A DNA stretch of 64,000 bases, from positions 5,036,925-5,100,924 of the forward strand of contig NZ_CP014136.1 of NCBI RefSeq assembly GCF_002291425.1, given 5' to 3'. Within the stretch, counting starts at the first letter, position 1. Each line of letters opens with the position of its first letter. This DNA is from Gibbsiella quercinecans. Its GTDB lineage: Bacteria; Pseudomonadota; Gammaproteobacteria; Enterobacterales; Enterobacteriaceae. This document shows, one piece after another, positions 16,910 through 26,397 of this stretch. The notes below the pieces were generated by a model. It ran no database searches. It worked only from the letters and a program-made list of their open reading frames with translations, and was not told the DNA's origin. The translations under genes were made by a program, and so were the position numbers.

Positions 16910-18274
16910 TCAGTCGCACTGCACTTTTATCGCCAAACCACCGCGTGAGGTTTCACGATATTTGGCATTCATGTCCTTACCGGTTTCGTACATGGTTTCG
17001 ATAACTTTATCCAGTGATACGCGTGGTTCGCTGGTGCGCCGCATCGCCATACGGGCGGCATTGATTGCCTTCACGGCGGCGATGGCGTTGCGCTCAATGC
17101 AGGGCACCTGAACCTGGCCGGCGACCGGATCGCAGGTCAGGCCCAAATTGTGTTCCATGCCGATCTCTGCCGCCACGCAAACCTGCTCCGGGCTGCCGCC
17201 CAGCAGTTCGGCCAGCCCGGCCGCCGCCATCGAACAGGCCACGCCCACTTCGCCCTGGCAACCGACCTCTGCCCCAGAGATCGAGGCGTTCATTTTATAC
17301 AGAACGCCAATTGCCCCGGCGGCCATAAAGTAACGGATATAGATGTCCGTGCTGACCGGCGCGATGAAATGGTCGAAATAGGCCAGAACCGCAGGCACAA
17401 TGCCACAGGCGCCGTTGGTTGGTGCGGTCACGACGCGCCCGCCGGCAGCGTTTTCTTCGTTCACCGCCAACGCAAACATATTAATCCAGTCGATCACGTT
17501 CATTGGATCGCTGGAATGCTTGTCGGAAGAAACCAGCATCCTGCGCAGCGCCGAGGCCCGGCGTGGCACGCGCAGCGGCCCCGGCAGCACGCCCTCGGTG
17601 TTCAGGCCGCGGTCGATACAGGCGCGCATGGTCTGCCAGATGTTGTCGAAGTAGGTTTCAATCTCTTGCCGGTTACGCAGCGAAAGCTCGTTTTTCATCA
17701 CCATGCCGGACAGCGACAGGCCGGTTTGGCGGCAGTGCTCCAGCATTTCGCGCGCGGAATGGAACGGGTAGGGAACGGATACCTTGCTGAGCGCGGTTTT
17801 GCCGAAGTTTTCTTCATCGACAATAAAACCGCCGCCGATCGAATAATAGGTTTTGCTGTAAACCTGCTGCTCCCCGGCGAAGGCATGGATTTGCATGCCG
17901 TTTTCATGCAGCGGCAGGTTGTCGCTGCGGAACACCATCCCACTATCACGCGGAAAATCCACTTCATGCCGGCCATTGGCCAGTATCAGGCGCTGGCGCT
18001 GTTCGACATCGCTGATAAAGCCCGCAATATGATCGATATCCACCGTATCGGGCTGGTTGCCCGCCAGGCCGAGAATAATGGCGATGTCGGTATGGTGGCC
18101 TTTGCCGGTTAACGACAGAGAACCGTAAACATCCACCGCGATACGTGTGACGGTGGGCATCAGGCCGCGATTAACCAGATCGTCGGCGAACTGTTTGCCG
18201 GCTTTCATTGGCCCCACGGTATGGGAGCTGGATGGCCCAATACCGATTTTGAACATGTCGAAAACGCTAATCAC
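16910..18274 (-). CDS. sdaA: L-serine ammonia-lyase (iron-sulfur), SdaA
   Basis: 454 aa, the full length of a single-chain bacterial serine deaminase. The N-terminal beta domain begins MISVFDMFKIGIGPSSSHTVGPM. The C-terminal catalytic alpha domain has APTNGACGIVPA, CQGEVGVACSMAAAGL and the cysteines that hold the oxygen-sensitive 4Fe-4S cluster, which acts as a Lewis acid to dehydrate L-serine to pyruvate and ammonia. It is monocistronic. The 420 bases upstream should hold the promoter. Confidence 0.97.
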   Translation of the reverse strand: MISVFDMFKIGIGPSSSHTVGPMKAGKQFADDLVNRGLMPTVTRIAVDVYGSLSLTGKGHHTDIAIILGLAGNQPDTVDIDHIAGFISDVEQRQRLILANGRHEVDFPRDSGMVFRSDNLPLHENGMQIHAFAGEQQVYSKTYYSIGGGFIVDEENFGKTALSKVSVPYPFHSAREMLEHCRQTGLSLSGMVMKNELSLRNRQEIETYFDNIWQTMRACIDRGLNTEGVLPGPLRVPRRASALRRMLVSSDKHSSDPMNVIDWINMFALAVNEENAAGGRVVTAPTNGACGIVPAVLAYFDHFIAPVSTDIYIRYFMAAGAIGVLYKMNASISGAEVGCQGEVGVACSMAAAGLAELLGGSPEQVCVAAEIGMEHNLGLTCDPVAGQVQVPCIERNAIAAVKAINAARMAMRRTSEPRVSLDKVIETMYETGKDMNAKYRETSRGGLAIKVQCD

Positions 18275-18720
18275 GCGGGAACTCCTTCAAACGGCATGCT
18301 GCCAGGGGCTGGCGGGTTAAATAGGCGACAGGGATTTCCGACATTCTATAAGGGCCATACCGCTTGTGTTGCTTTTTTCGCATGAAATAAAATAATCCTT
18401 GGTATTGCCAGATAAGCTGACGTCATCGGCGATGAGAGAGGTTTAGAGGGTTGCTTTGCCTCATTTTTTATCGCCAGATTGTGTCGGATCGCATTATCTT
18501 TTTTTGTTTATTTTATGAACTTCTTTCTAGTGCTTTGTTCTGCTATATGTTTTTTGAGTGAAATTTATTTATGTAAAGTGGTTATTTCGCGGCATTTTAG
18601 AATGAATCTAGCGGGAAAGGTAGTGGAAAGTGAGCGGAAAAAAGTGATGGCGATCGCTTTCCTGGGGGAAAGGTGCATCGCCACGAGGTGCGCGGTGATG
18701 AAACCGCCCACGGCCAGGCG
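18275..18720. other. 446-base intergenic region between sdaA and nudL
   Basis: AT-rich, presumably holding the sdaA promoter on the minus strand. A hydrophobic plus-strand frame here (18479-18724) has no RBS and skewed composition, so I do not call it a gene. Confidence 0.5.
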
Positions 18721-19299
18721 CTAGCGGCTAACCTGTTGCGCCAGCCGGCGAATGATCGCGGCGGTTAATCCCCAAATAAACTGGCGTTGATACCAGGAAA
18801 GATAAACCCGCTGCCGGCGGTCGCCGCGCTTGATATCCAGCGGATAATAGCGCGTTAACGTCAACGCCTCCTGCAGTGGGATTTCAAACAGTTCGGCGAC
18901 TTCCCCGATATTGGCATGAAAGTGGATATCCGGCGGCACCAGCCCAACCACCGGAGTAACCCGGTAGCCGCTGGTGCTGTCGAATGGCGCCATCTGGCCA
19001 AGCACCGTGACGGCCTGCGGGGGAATCGCGACCTCTTCCTGCGCCTCGCGCAGCGCGGTGGCGATGGCGGAGCCGTCCGTTGCATCGCTCTTGCCGCCGG
19101 GGAAGGCCACCTGGCCGGCATGGTGGCGCAAGATATCGGCGCGGCGGGTGAGCAGCAAGGTCGGCTCTGGGCGGCAGATAATCGGGATCAACACCGCCGC
19201 CGGGCGCGAGTGGCGGGACAGGGGCCTGGACTGCGGCAACTGCAGTTGGAAACGGCGGATAAACTCAACCAATTCGGCGGGATAACAGGGCTGACTCAC
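18721..19299 (-). CDS. nudL: Nudix hydrolase, probable CoA pyrophosphatase NudL
   Basis: 192 aa. The Nudix box GGKSDATDGSAIATALREAQEEV (about residues 68-90) carries the REAQEE metal-binding core. Preceding AFPGGK and following GYRVTPVVGLVP are typical of the CoA-specific Nudix group (YeaB/NudL). It would cleave CoA to phosphopantetheine and 3',5'-ADP. Its start overlaps the pabB stop by 4 bases, so the two genes are translationally coupled, as in E. coli. Confidence 0.93.
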   Translation of the reverse strand: MSQPCYPAELVEFIRRFQLQLPQSRPLSRHSRPAAVLIPIICRPEPTLLLTRRADILRHHAGQVAFPGGKSDATDGSAIATALREAQEEVAIPPQAVTVLGQMAPFDSTSGYRVTPVVGLVPPDIHFHANIGEVAELFEIPLQEALTLTRYYPLDIKRGDRRQRVYLSWYQRQFIWGLTAAIIRRLAQQVSR

Positions 19300-20669
19300 G
19301 AAACGGTAAACTCCCCCAGTTGCGATAAAATACGGCCGACTTTATCCAGGGTTTCCTGATATTCGGCCTGCTCCTGGCTGTCGGCGACAATGCCGCCGCC
19401 GGCGGAGCAGTGAATACGGCCATTTTCAGCGATCAGTGTACGGATAGTGATGCTGGTGTCCATGGTGCCGCAGGCGCTGATATAGCCGATACTGCCGCAA
19501 TACGCATTGCGCCGCTGTGGCTCCAGCTCTTCGATAATTTCCATCGCGCGCACCTTCGGCGCGCCGGTAATCGAGCCGCCTGGGAAACAGGCGCGCAGCA
19601 GTGCCGTCGGCGACGTATCGGCCGGCAAAATCGCGGTGATGGTGCTAACCAGGTGATGGACGGCCGGGAACGGCTCCACCACGAACAGCTCCGGCACCCG
19701 CACGCTGCCGGGCTGGGCGACGCGGCCAATATCGTTGCGCAGCAGATCGACAATCATCAGGTTCTCGGCCCGATCCTTCTCGGCGTTTGCTAGGCGTTGG
19801 GCCTGGCGTGCATCCTCTGCGGCATCGTCCAGCCGCGGTAGCGTGCCTTTGATCGGCCGGGTCTGAATGCGCTGGTTTTCCAGCCACAGAAAGCGCTCCG
19901 GCGACACGCTCAATACCGCATTGTGCGGCAAACGCAGAAAGGCGGAAAACGGCGCGCGGTTACGCGTATTGAGCTGGCGGAATGCCTGCCACTCATCGCC
20001 GCGGTAGTCGGCAGTGAAACGCTGCGCCAAATTAATTTGGTAACAGTCGCCGCTGCGCAGGTATTCCTGCACGCGGCGGAACCTGGCGCCATACTGTGCC
20101 CGCGACATGTTGGCGCGCCACGGGCTGGTGAGGGCGAACGGCGGCTGTGGCTGCGCCCGCTGTTGCTGTAGCCATTGCCAGCGTTGTTCGACGTCCCCGT
20201 AGCTCAGCAGCACCAGCGTTTTCTGCTGATGATCGGCAACCAGCGCCCAGTCATAAATGCCCACCGCCATATCCGGCAACGCCAGATCCGCCTGCGCCAA
20301 CTGCGGCAGGGTTTCCACCCGGCGCCCGAGATCATAGCCAAACAGCCCTAGCGCTCCGCCCTGAAACGGCAGGCTGTTGTCGGGCTGCGGGTGCAAATTG
20401 AGCCCGGCCAACTGTTCGTGCAGCAGGGTGAAGGGATCCGCTGCCGAACGCTGCCGCTGTTCGCCCTGCTGGATCGTGGTGGTTTCGCCGCGGGTAACCA
20501 GGGTGATGCGCGGTTCGGCCACCAGAATGTCAAAACGGCTATGGGCATGTTCGGCAAAGCCCGAATGCAGCAGCATGGCCCAGGGCCGCTGCGCCAGCGG
20601 CGCAAAGATGTCCAACAGGGCTTCAGGGGTATAAGGCAGTGATTTAAGGCTCGGGGCGTTTCCACTCAT
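19296..20669 (-). CDS. pabB: aminodeoxychorismate synthase component I
   Basis: 457 aa. The chorismate-binding fold has the C-terminal signature motifs PIKGTLPR (the catalytic-site lysine), ENLMIVDLLRNDIGRV, FPGGSITGAPKVRAMEII and YCGSIGYI. With the amidotransferase PabA it converts chorismate to 4-amino-4-deoxychorismate for folate synthesis. The N-terminal domain (residues 1-200) is the usual non-catalytic half related to TrpE. First gene of the pabB-nudL unit. Confidence 0.96.
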   Translation of the reverse strand: MSGNAPSLKSLPYTPEALLDIFAPLAQRPWAMLLHSGFAEHAHSRFDILVAEPRITLVTRGETTTIQQGEQRQRSAADPFTLLHEQLAGLNLHPQPDNSLPFQGGALGLFGYDLGRRVETLPQLAQADLALPDMAVGIYDWALVADHQQKTLVLLSYGDVEQRWQWLQQQRAQPQPPFALTSPWRANMSRAQYGARFRRVQEYLRSGDCYQINLAQRFTADYRGDEWQAFRQLNTRNRAPFSAFLRLPHNAVLSVSPERFLWLENQRIQTRPIKGTLPRLDDAAEDARQAQRLANAEKDRAENLMIVDLLRNDIGRVAQPGSVRVPELFVVEPFPAVHHLVSTITAILPADTSPTALLRACFPGGSITGAPKVRAMEIIEELEPQRRNAYCGSIGYISACGTMDTSITIRTLIAENGRIHCSAGGGIVADSQEQAEYQETLDKVGRILSQLGEFTVS

Positions 20670-20845
20670 TGGGTTAACTAAACCTGGCTAACGGGGCTAA
20701 GACATCGGGTGCGCCATTTTGCCACACTCGCCCGGCCCGTGCATGTATTGCCGCCGCCGAGGGCGCGGGCTGATGGGAATAACAGGTATTGGGGTTCTTG
20801 GGCTTAGGGCGTATACTCACCCTCCACTTTAGCGGGGAGAAACGT

Positions 20846-21100
20846 ATGATATCGGGTATGCCGGCTCTGACTCATCAGGAACAACAGGAAGCTGCGGAAC
20901 GTATCCACCAGTTGATGCAAGAGGGCATGAGCAGTGGCGAAGCCATTGCGCGCGTTGCACAGGAAATCCGAGAACATCATCAGGGCGCCCGCGTGGCGGT
21001 CATGTTTGATGATGAAGACGAGATGAATAATGAAGAAAACGCGGCGTCTTCAGACGCAGAGGACGACAACGAGGATGACGATCCTGAACGCGCCTATTAA
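20846..21100 (+). CDS. yoaH: UPF0181 protein YoaH
   Basis: 84 aa. The first 50 residues match E. coli YoaH ([33 protein letters not shown]), predicted helical. The remaining tail is strongly acidic ([12 protein letters not shown]) and longer than in E. coli (59 aa). Function unknown. Start chosen at the ATG after GGGGAGAAACGT. It is divergent from pabB, as in E. coli. Confidence 0.93.
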   Translation: MISGMPALTHQEQQEAAERIHQLMQEGMSSGEAIARVAQEIREHHQGARVAVMFDDEDEMNNEENAASSDAEDDNEDDDPERAY

Positions 21101-21129
21101 GCCACGTTGCTCGTAATAGATAGAGTAGG

Positions 21130-21158
21130 GCTAAAGCCACGCAGCGCATGGCTTTAGC
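21130..21158. terminator. bidirectional hairpin between yoaH and purT
   Basis: A 10-bp perfect stem GCTAAAGCCA/TGGCTTTAGC with a 9-base loop. It can end both convergent transcripts; T-runs are weak. Confidence 0.5.
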
Positions 21159-21165
21159 AGGGGCG

Positions 21166-22344
21166 TTAGCCCTGGACCACCACGGCCGCGGCGGCCTGTT
21201 TCGCTAATGCTACCGCTTGTTCCGTATCTTCTGCGGTTGCCAGCGCAACGCCGAGCCGGCGTTTGCCGCCGATCTCCGGTTTGCCAAACAGGCGGATTTG
21301 ATTAAAGCCGGTCAAAGCCTGCTCCAGGCCGCTAAAGCGCAGATCGCTGCTGGTCAGCTCCGGCAGGATGACCGCGGAAGCCGAAGGGCCGAACTGGCGA
21401 ATGGCGCTAATCGGCAAGCCTAAAAACGCCCGCACGTGCAGCGCGAACTCGGACAGATCCTGGGAAATTAGCGTGACCATGCCGGTGTCGTGCGGGCGCG
21501 GTGAAACTTCGCTGAAAATCACCTCGTCGCCGCAGACAAACAGCTCTACGCCGAACAGGCCAAAGCCCCCCAGCGCCTTAACCACGTTTGCCGCGATCTC
21601 CTGCGCGCGGCTCAGGGCCAGGGCAGACATCTGCTGTGGCTGCCAGGATTCACGGTAATCGCCGTCTTCCTGGCGGTGGCCGATCGGCGCACAGAAGTGG
21701 ATACCGTCGACGGCGCTGACGGTCAACAACGTAATCTCGAAATCAAATTTTACCAGCCCTTCGATAATCACCCGGCCACCGCCGGCGCGCCCGCCTTGCT
21801 GAGCGTAGTTCCAGGCTGCTGTGAGTTGCGATTCATCACGGATCAGGCTCTGGCCCTTGCCGGAAGAGCTCATGACCGGTTTGATAATGCACGGGTAGCC
21901 GATCTCGCTGACCCGCTGCCGGAAGGCTTCTTCGCTATCGGCGAAACGGTAACTTGAGGTGGGCAGACCGAGGGTTTCCGCAGCCAGCCGGCGAATCCCT
22001 TCACGGTTCATGGTCAGGCGCGTGGCTTCTGCGCACGGCACCACGCGCTGGCCCTGTTGTTCCAGCTCAACCAGCGTGCTGGTGGCAATGGCTTCAATTT
22101 CCGGCACGATATAATCTGGGCGTTCCTGTTCGATCAGCGTTTTTAACGCGGCGCCATCAAGCATATTAATCACATGGCTACGGTGCGCCACGTGCATGGC
22201 GGGCGCATTGGCATAGCGATCGACGGCAATCACTTCCAGCCCCAGACGCTGGCATTCAATGGCGACTTCTTTGCCCAGTTCGCCGGCGCCAAGCAGCATG
22301 ACGCGGGTGGCGGAAGGGCACAGGGCGGTTCCAAGAGTTAGCAT
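21166..22344 (-). CDS. purT: formate-dependent phosphoribosylglycinamide formyltransferase 2
   Basis: 392 aa, exactly the E. coli length. An ATP-grasp enzyme: the N-terminal domain [16 protein letters not shown] binds GAR, and the ATP-grasp core shows [29 protein letters not shown] and [24 protein letters not shown] (metal-binding glutamates). It makes formyl-GAR from GAR, formate and ATP, an alternative to folate-dependent PurN. Start set at [11 protein letters not shown] PurR operator lies upstream. Confidence 0.97.
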   Translation of the reverse strand: MLTLGTALCPSATRVMLLGAGELGKEVAIECQRLGLEVIAVDRYANAPAMHVAHRSHVINMLDGAALKTLIEQERPDYIVPEIEAIATSTLVELEQQGQRVVPCAEATRLTMNREGIRRLAAETLGLPTSSYRFADSEEAFRQRVSEIGYPCIIKPVMSSSGKGQSLIRDESQLTAAWNYAQQGGRAGGGRVIIEGLVKFDFEITLLTVSAVDGIHFCAPIGHRQEDGDYRESWQPQQMSALALSRAQEIAANVVKALGGFGLFGVELFVCGDEVIFSEVSPRPHDTGMVTLISQDLSEFALHVRAFLGLPISAIRQFGPSASAVILPELTSSDLRFSGLEQALTGFNQIRLFGKPEIGGKRRLGVALATAEDTEQAVALAKQAAAAVVVQG

Positions 22345-22398
22345 AGCTTCGTACCTGATTTGAAAATTAAACGGTCTGAAAACAAGCGCGCAGTATAT

Positions 22399-22414
22399 AC
22401 GAAAACGATTGCGC
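22399..22414 (-). promoter_or_regulatory. PurR operator of purT
   Basis: ACGAAAACGATTGCGC agrees with the PurR consensus ACGCAAACGTTTGCGT at 13 of 16 positions. It lies 55 bases upstream of the purT ATG, within the expected promoter. Confidence 0.7.
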
Positions 22415-22592
22415 TGGCAGCAATCGAACCCGCGTCTTCTGAGTGAAGCCGCTGTTTTCATAACAAACGAAAAAATTTGCCCTGTCAGGATGATTATGCG
22501 TTAATAATCAGCGGCGAAAGAAGCCCCGCTGATTCAGGGGTTTCACGCTGTTAGTGCCGTTAAGGCAGGTTTATCAAGTAAAGGAAAGTCAA

Positions 22593-22802
22593 ATGACTAA
22601 GATCACTGGTCACGTAAAATGGTTCAACGAAAGCAAAGGCTTCGGCTTTATCACTCCAGCCGATGGTTCCAAGGACGTTTTCGTTCATTTTTCCGCTATC
22701 GCTAGCGATGGTTTCAAAACTCTGGCAGAAGGCCAGCAGGTTGAATTCACCATCCAAGACAGCCCACGTGGCCCGGCTGCAGCCAACGTCGTTGCTATCT
22801 AA
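22593..22802 (+). CDS. cold-shock-like protein (CspC/CspE type)
   Basis: 69 aa single cold shock domain with intact RNP1 (KGFGFI) and RNP2 (VFVHF). It differs from the cspC product of this window by about 15 residues ([29 protein letters not shown]), closest in style to CspE. It has a strong AAGGAAAG RBS but no long leader of the cspA kind, which suggests expression at normal temperature. RNA chaperone/antiterminator function is inferred from the family. Confidence 0.92.
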   Translation: MTKITGHVKWFNESKGFGFITPADGSKDVFVHFSAIASDGFKTLAEGQQVEFTIQDSPRGPAAANVVAI

Positions 22803-22818
22803 GCAACGCGCCGCTGCC

Positions 22819-22846
22819 AAAAACCCGCTCAGGCGGGTTTTTTTAC
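22819..22846 (+). terminator. intrinsic terminator
   Basis: AAACCCGC/GCGGGTTT stem with a TCAG loop and a run of seven T. Confidence 0.85.
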
Positions 22847-22949
22847 GGGTGAAATCCGGAATCACCCGCCATCTCTGCTATCATCTGCCCCATATCGGCG
22901 CCCGCCACCGTGTTGCGCCGCCTTTTCATCTGCATAAAGAGTTATCGCC

Positions 22950-24332
22950 GTGAGCACTGTTTCCTTTTCTTCCCTGCCATTGCCAGCCGCACAGCTGGCC
23001 AACCTTGCTGAACTGGGGTATGCCGCCATGACCCCGGTGCAGGCCGCCGCGCTGCCTGCCATTTTGCAAGGGCAGGATGTCCGTGCCAAAGCGCAAACCG
23101 GCAGCGGCAAAACGGCGGCGTTTGGCATCGGCCTGTTGGATGGCATTAACGTTGCCCAGGTGGCGACCCAGGCGCTAGTCTTGTGCCCAACGCGTGAGCT
23201 GGCCGATCAGGTCAGCAAGGAACTGCGCCGCCTGGCGCGTTTCACCCAGAACGTTAAAATTCTGACGCTGTGCGGTGGTCAACCGATGGGCCCGCAGTTG
23301 GATTCGTTGGTGCATGCGCCGCATATCGTGGTTGGCACGCCAGGGCGGGTGCAGGAGCATTTGCGCAAAAAGACGCTGCTATTGGATGCGCTGAAGCTGC
23401 TGGTGCTGGACGAAGCCGATCGGATGCTGGATATGGGCTTTAGCGAAGCAATCGATGATGTGATCGGCTATACCCCCGCGCAACGCCAGACGCTGCTGTT
23501 TTCAGCCACCTATCCGGCGGAGATTGAGCAAATCAGCGCGCGCGTGCAGCGCAACCCGCTGGTGGTTGAAGTGGAAAACGCGCAGCAAGCCCCGGCCATT
23601 GCGCAACGTTTTTATGAAACCCGCCGCGAACAGCGCCCGGCGCTGTTGGTTGCCGCCATCCGCCATTATCAGCCTTCTTCCTGCGTGGTGTTCTGCAATA
23701 CCAAGCGCGATTGCCAAAGCGTGTTCGAAGCGCTGGAAGCCCATGGTATCAGCGCGCTGGCGCTGCATGGCGATCTGGAACAGCGCGATCGCGATCAGGT
23801 GCTGGTGCGTTTTGCCAACCACAGTTGCCGCGTATTGGTGGCGACCGACGTTGCGGCACGCGGGCTGGATATCAAAGAGCTGGAGCTGGTGGTGAACTAC
23901 GAGCTGGCATTCGATCCGCAGGTGCACGTGCATCGTGTCGGCCGTACCGGCCGCGCCGGCATGAGTGGGGCAGCGATCACCCTGTGCACGCCGCAGGAAA
24001 TGCCGCGGGCGCATGCCCTGGAAGATTACCTGCAGATAACCTTGGATTGGGCGCCGGCGGCTGAACTGCACGGCGCGTCGGAAACCCCGCTGGAAGCGGA
24101 AATGGTGACGCTGTGTATTGACGGCGGACGCAAGGCAAAAATTCGCCCGGGGGATATTCTTGGCGCCCTCACCGGCGAAGCGGGGCTGACCGCCGCCGAT
24201 GTCGGCAAAATTGATATGTTCCCGGTGCATGCCTATGTGGCTATTCGCCAGGCCAGCGCCCGCCGCGCGGTACAGCAGCTTAAACAGGGAAAAATCAAAG
24301 GCAAAAGCTGCAAGGTTCGGTTGCTAAAATAG
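22950..24332 (+). CDS. dbpA: ATP-dependent RNA helicase DbpA
   Basis: 460 aa DEAD-box helicase: AQTGSGKT (motif I), PTRELA (Ia), TPGR (Ib), VLDEADRML (II), FSATYP (III), DVAARGLD (V) and HRVGRTGRAG (VI). The C-terminal 75 residues form the RRM-like domain that binds hairpin 92 of 23S rRNA (KIRPGDILGALTGEAGL, ending GKSCKVRLLK). DbpA acts late in 50S assembly. The start is the GTG/ATG region at 22950; the track start agrees with MSTVSFSSLPL of known DbpA proteins. Confidence 0.96.
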   Translation: MSTVSFSSLPLPAAQLANLAELGYAAMTPVQAAALPAILQGQDVRAKAQTGSGKTAAFGIGLLDGINVAQVATQALVLCPTRELADQVSKELRRLARFTQNVKILTLCGGQPMGPQLDSLVHAPHIVVGTPGRVQEHLRKKTLLLDALKLLVLDEADRMLDMGFSEAIDDVIGYTPAQRQTLLFSATYPAEIEQISARVQRNPLVVEVENAQQAPAIAQRFYETRREQRPALLVAAIRHYQPSSCVVFCNTKRDCQSVFEALEAHGISALALHGDLEQRDRDQVLVRFANHSCRVLVATDVAARGLDIKELELVVNYELAFDPQVHVHRVGRTGRAGMSGAAITLCTPQEMPRAHALEDYLQITLDWAPAAELHGASETPLEAEMVTLCIDGGRKAKIRPGDILGALTGEAGLTAADVGKIDMFPVHAYVAIRQASARRAVQQLKQGKIKGKSCKVRLLK

Positions 24333-24379
24333 CCTATGCCATCGGTAGCCGCTTGTATCCTGACGTGACTCCAATTATA

Positions 24380-24395
24380 CTGTATATAAATACAG
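24380..24395 (+). promoter_or_regulatory. LexA box of yebG
   Basis: CTGTATATAAATACAG, one mismatch from the consensus CTGTATATATATACAG. It lies 25 bases ahead of the yebG ATG. Confidence 0.93.
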
Positions 24396-24419
24396 TATAA
24401 TTATTTTGGGAGTACGCAT

Positions 24420-24743
24420 ATGGCAGTCGAAGTTAAATATGTGGTGGTCAGGAAGGGTGAAGAAAAGATGACTTTCGCAAGCAAGAAAGAGGCGGACGCC
24501 TACGACAAAATGCTGGATCTGGCCGATAACCTTGGTGAGCTGTTGCAACAGGCGCCGGTGGCGCTGGATGACGAGCAGCGCGAGGCGCTGAGCTTCTTCC
24601 TGGCAGAGCGCAAAGAGGCGATGGCTCAAATCCTGCGCGGTGCGCCGGCACAGGCCGCAGCTAAAAAAACCGGCAAAGCCGCTGCGGTAAAAGCGGCTGA
24701 AACGCTGCAGGCTAATGCTGCGGCGGAAAAACAGGCGGCGTAG
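24420..24743 (+). CDS. yebG: DNA-damage-inducible protein YebG
   Basis: 107 aa. The first 75 residues match E. coli YebG (MAVEVKYVVVRKGEEKMTFASKKEADAYDKMLD and LSFFLAERKEA). The C-terminal 35 residues are a repetitive Ala/Lys tail (KKTGKAAAVKAAET). YebG is a small SOS protein of unknown mechanism. A near-perfect LexA box controls it here. Confidence 0.95.
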   Translation: MAVEVKYVVVRKGEEKMTFASKKEADAYDKMLDLADNLGELLQQAPVALDDEQREALSFFLAERKEAMAQILRGAPAQAAAKKTGKAAAVKAAETLQANAAAEKQAA

Positions 24744-24782
24744 TTATTAATGTTGCGGTAATGTAATGAAAAAGGGTCTAGA

Positions 24783-25091
24783 ATGATGCGTGAAATAACC
24801 TTCTTCGGCCGTTTTGAAGCGGATATTCTGGCTGGCCGCAAGACGATCACCCTTCGGGACGCCAGTGAATCTCACTTTCAACCCGGTGAGGTTTTGCGTG
24901 TCAGCCGCTACGAAGACGGTGTGTTTTTTTGCCTGATAGAAGTGCTGTCCGTTACGCCGGTGCGCCTGGAAGCGCTGTCCGCGCAGCACGCTGAACAGGA
25001 GAACATGCCGCTCAATACGCTGAAGCAGGTTATCAAGGAGATCTATCCGGGAGTGGATGAACTGTTTGTCATTGCCTTTATCAAACGTTGA
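24783..25091 (+). CDS. yqfB: ASCH-domain N4-acetylcytidine amidohydrolase (YqfB)
   Basis: 102 aa, one ASCH domain. [34 protein letters not shown] contains the conserved Lys, Thr and Glu that form the catalytic triad proposed for E. coli YqfB, which releases acetate from N4-acetylcytidine. [17 protein letters not shown] is also conserved. In E. coli yqfB is elsewhere in the chromosome; here it follows yebG by 39 bases and may share its transcript. Two adjacent ATGs are possible starts. Confidence 0.92.
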   Translation: MMREITFFGRFEADILAGRKTITLRDASESHFQPGEVLRVSRYEDGVFFCLIEVLSVTPVRLEALSAQHAEQENMPLNTLKQVIKEIYPGVDELFVIAFIKR

Positions 25092-25157
25092 TCCTATGCC
25101 AAACCTGCCATAATCGGTCTGCGCCTCCGGATAGCGTTAAGGGTAACCGGAGGGCAT

Positions 25158-25523
25158 ATGAATAAAACAGGGTTAGGGTTGGCTGCGGCACTGCTTGCCA
25201 TGGTGGGTGTGGTTGCTACGGCGCAGGCGCAAGAGCAGGAACAGCGCACGGCCAAGATCGGGCAATGCGTCGGTTTAAAGGCCACCGATGCCAGCGCCCA
25301 GGTGAAACGTGATTTCTTGCAAAACCGTATCACGCGTTGGGAAAGCGATAAACGCCTGCTGGGCACGGCTACACCGGTCGCTTGGGTGAGCCAGGACGCC
25401 ATCACCGGGAAAGGCGATGTTTGGCAGGTACCGTTGACCGTGCGTGGCACCAAGCTGGACAAAACTTACCAAGTTACGCTGGATTGCCAAACCGGCGACA
25501 TCCGCTACAGTGAACCGCAATAG
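25158..25523 (+). CDS. yebF: secreted protein YebF
   Basis: 121 aa: signal peptide (residues 1-24, cleaved after AQAQA or TAQA), then a small domain with two cysteines (C37 and C113) that form the disulfide of YebF. AQVKRDFLQNRITRWESDKR, ATPVAWVSQDAITGKGD and QVPLTVRGTKLD match E. coli YebF, a protein exported to the medium through outer-membrane porins and related to colicin M immunity protein. Its physiological role is not known. Confidence 0.92.
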   Translation: MNKTGLGLAAALLAMVGVVATAQAQEQEQRTAKIGQCVGLKATDASAQVKRDFLQNRITRWESDKRLLGTATPVAWVSQDAITGKGDVWQVPLTVRGTKLDKTYQVTLDCQTGDIRYSEPQ

Positions 25524-25535
25524 CGCGTGTATTTT

Positions 25536-25558
25536 CCGGCCTGCCGTCGGCAGGCCGG
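25536..25558 (+). terminator. hairpin after yebF
   Basis: A 10-bp perfect stem CCGGCCTGCC/GGCAGGCCGG with a GTC loop and no T-run; probable terminator or 3'-end stabiliser. Confidence 0.5.
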
Positions 25559-25684
25559 CATACTCCCACACAAGTTTTCATCTTCCATACGTTAATTGAC
25601 ATTCTATCCCCTAATCTGGTGGTTTAGCTGCCGGCCGCCTATGGGCGTGCCTGCCGCATGATGTTCCCACCAAAGAGGCAAAAG

Positions 25685-26326
25685 ATGAAAAATAACTGGA
25701 TGCAGCAAATTCAATCCCTGCTGGGGCAAAAGGCTGGCTCTGAAGGCATGGGTAAACTGCTGGCGCCGACTGCGCTGGGTGGCTTGGTTGGGGTGCTGTT
25801 GGCAAATAAGTCATCACGCAAACTGGTGGGTAAATTTGGTAAAAATGCCCTGATCATTGGCGGCAGCGCGGCAGTGGGCGCGGTATTGTGGAATAAATAT
25901 AAGCAGCGCGTGAAAGAAGAACACCAGGGGGAGCCACAGTTCGGGATACAAAGCACCCCGGTTGATGCACGCGCCAAACGGCTGGTGCAGGCACTGGTGT
26001 TTGCCGCCAAGAGCGACGGCCATATCGATGCCGATGAAAAGCGCGCTATCGATCACAGCCTGGAGCAACTGCAGGTGGGCGAACAGGCGCAGGCCTGGGT
26101 GCAAGAAGCGATTGAACAACCGTTAAACCCGGAGCTGATCGCCCAAAGTATAAAAAATGAGGACGAAGCGCTGGAAGTTTACTACCTAAGCTGCATGGTG
26201 ATCGACGTCGATCACTTTATGGAGCGCGGCTACTTGGATGCCCTGGCACAGGCGCTGAAGATCCCGGTGGATGTAAAACAGGGGATAGAAAGCGATGTTA
26301 ATGAAAAAAAGCGTGAATTGACCTAG
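25685..26326 (+). CDS. yebE: YebE, DUF533/TerB-like membrane protein
   Basis: 213 aa. The N-terminus has a Gly-rich membrane segment ([19 protein letters not shown], about residues 20-40) and a second hydrophobic stretch (residues 56-75). The C-terminal TerB-like helical domain (from residue 95, [25 protein letters not shown]) resembles the acidic metal-binding site of TerB. YebE is an inner-membrane protein under Cpx envelope-stress control in E. coli; its role is unknown. I could not find a clear CpxR box here. Start at the ATG after AAAGAGGC. Confidence 0.9.
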   Translation: MKNNWMQQIQSLLGQKAGSEGMGKLLAPTALGGLVGVLLANKSSRKLVGKFGKNALIIGGSAAVGAVLWNKYKQRVKEEHQGEPQFGIQSTPVDARAKRLVQALVFAAKSDGHIDADEKRAIDHSLEQLQVGEQAQAWVQEAIEQPLNPELIAQSIKNEDEALEVYYLSCMVIDVDHFMERGYLDALAQALKIPVDVKQGIESDVNEKKRELT

Positions 26327-26397
26327 GCGCGCCGCTTGTTAAAGCAGTGAGAGTCGTGTCACCCTTACTGTAATATTTGTAAGCGGACGATGACGTA

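Noticed and set aside
17150..18112. 320-codon plus-strand frame
   Set aside because: Antisense shadow of sdaA, with no known motif.
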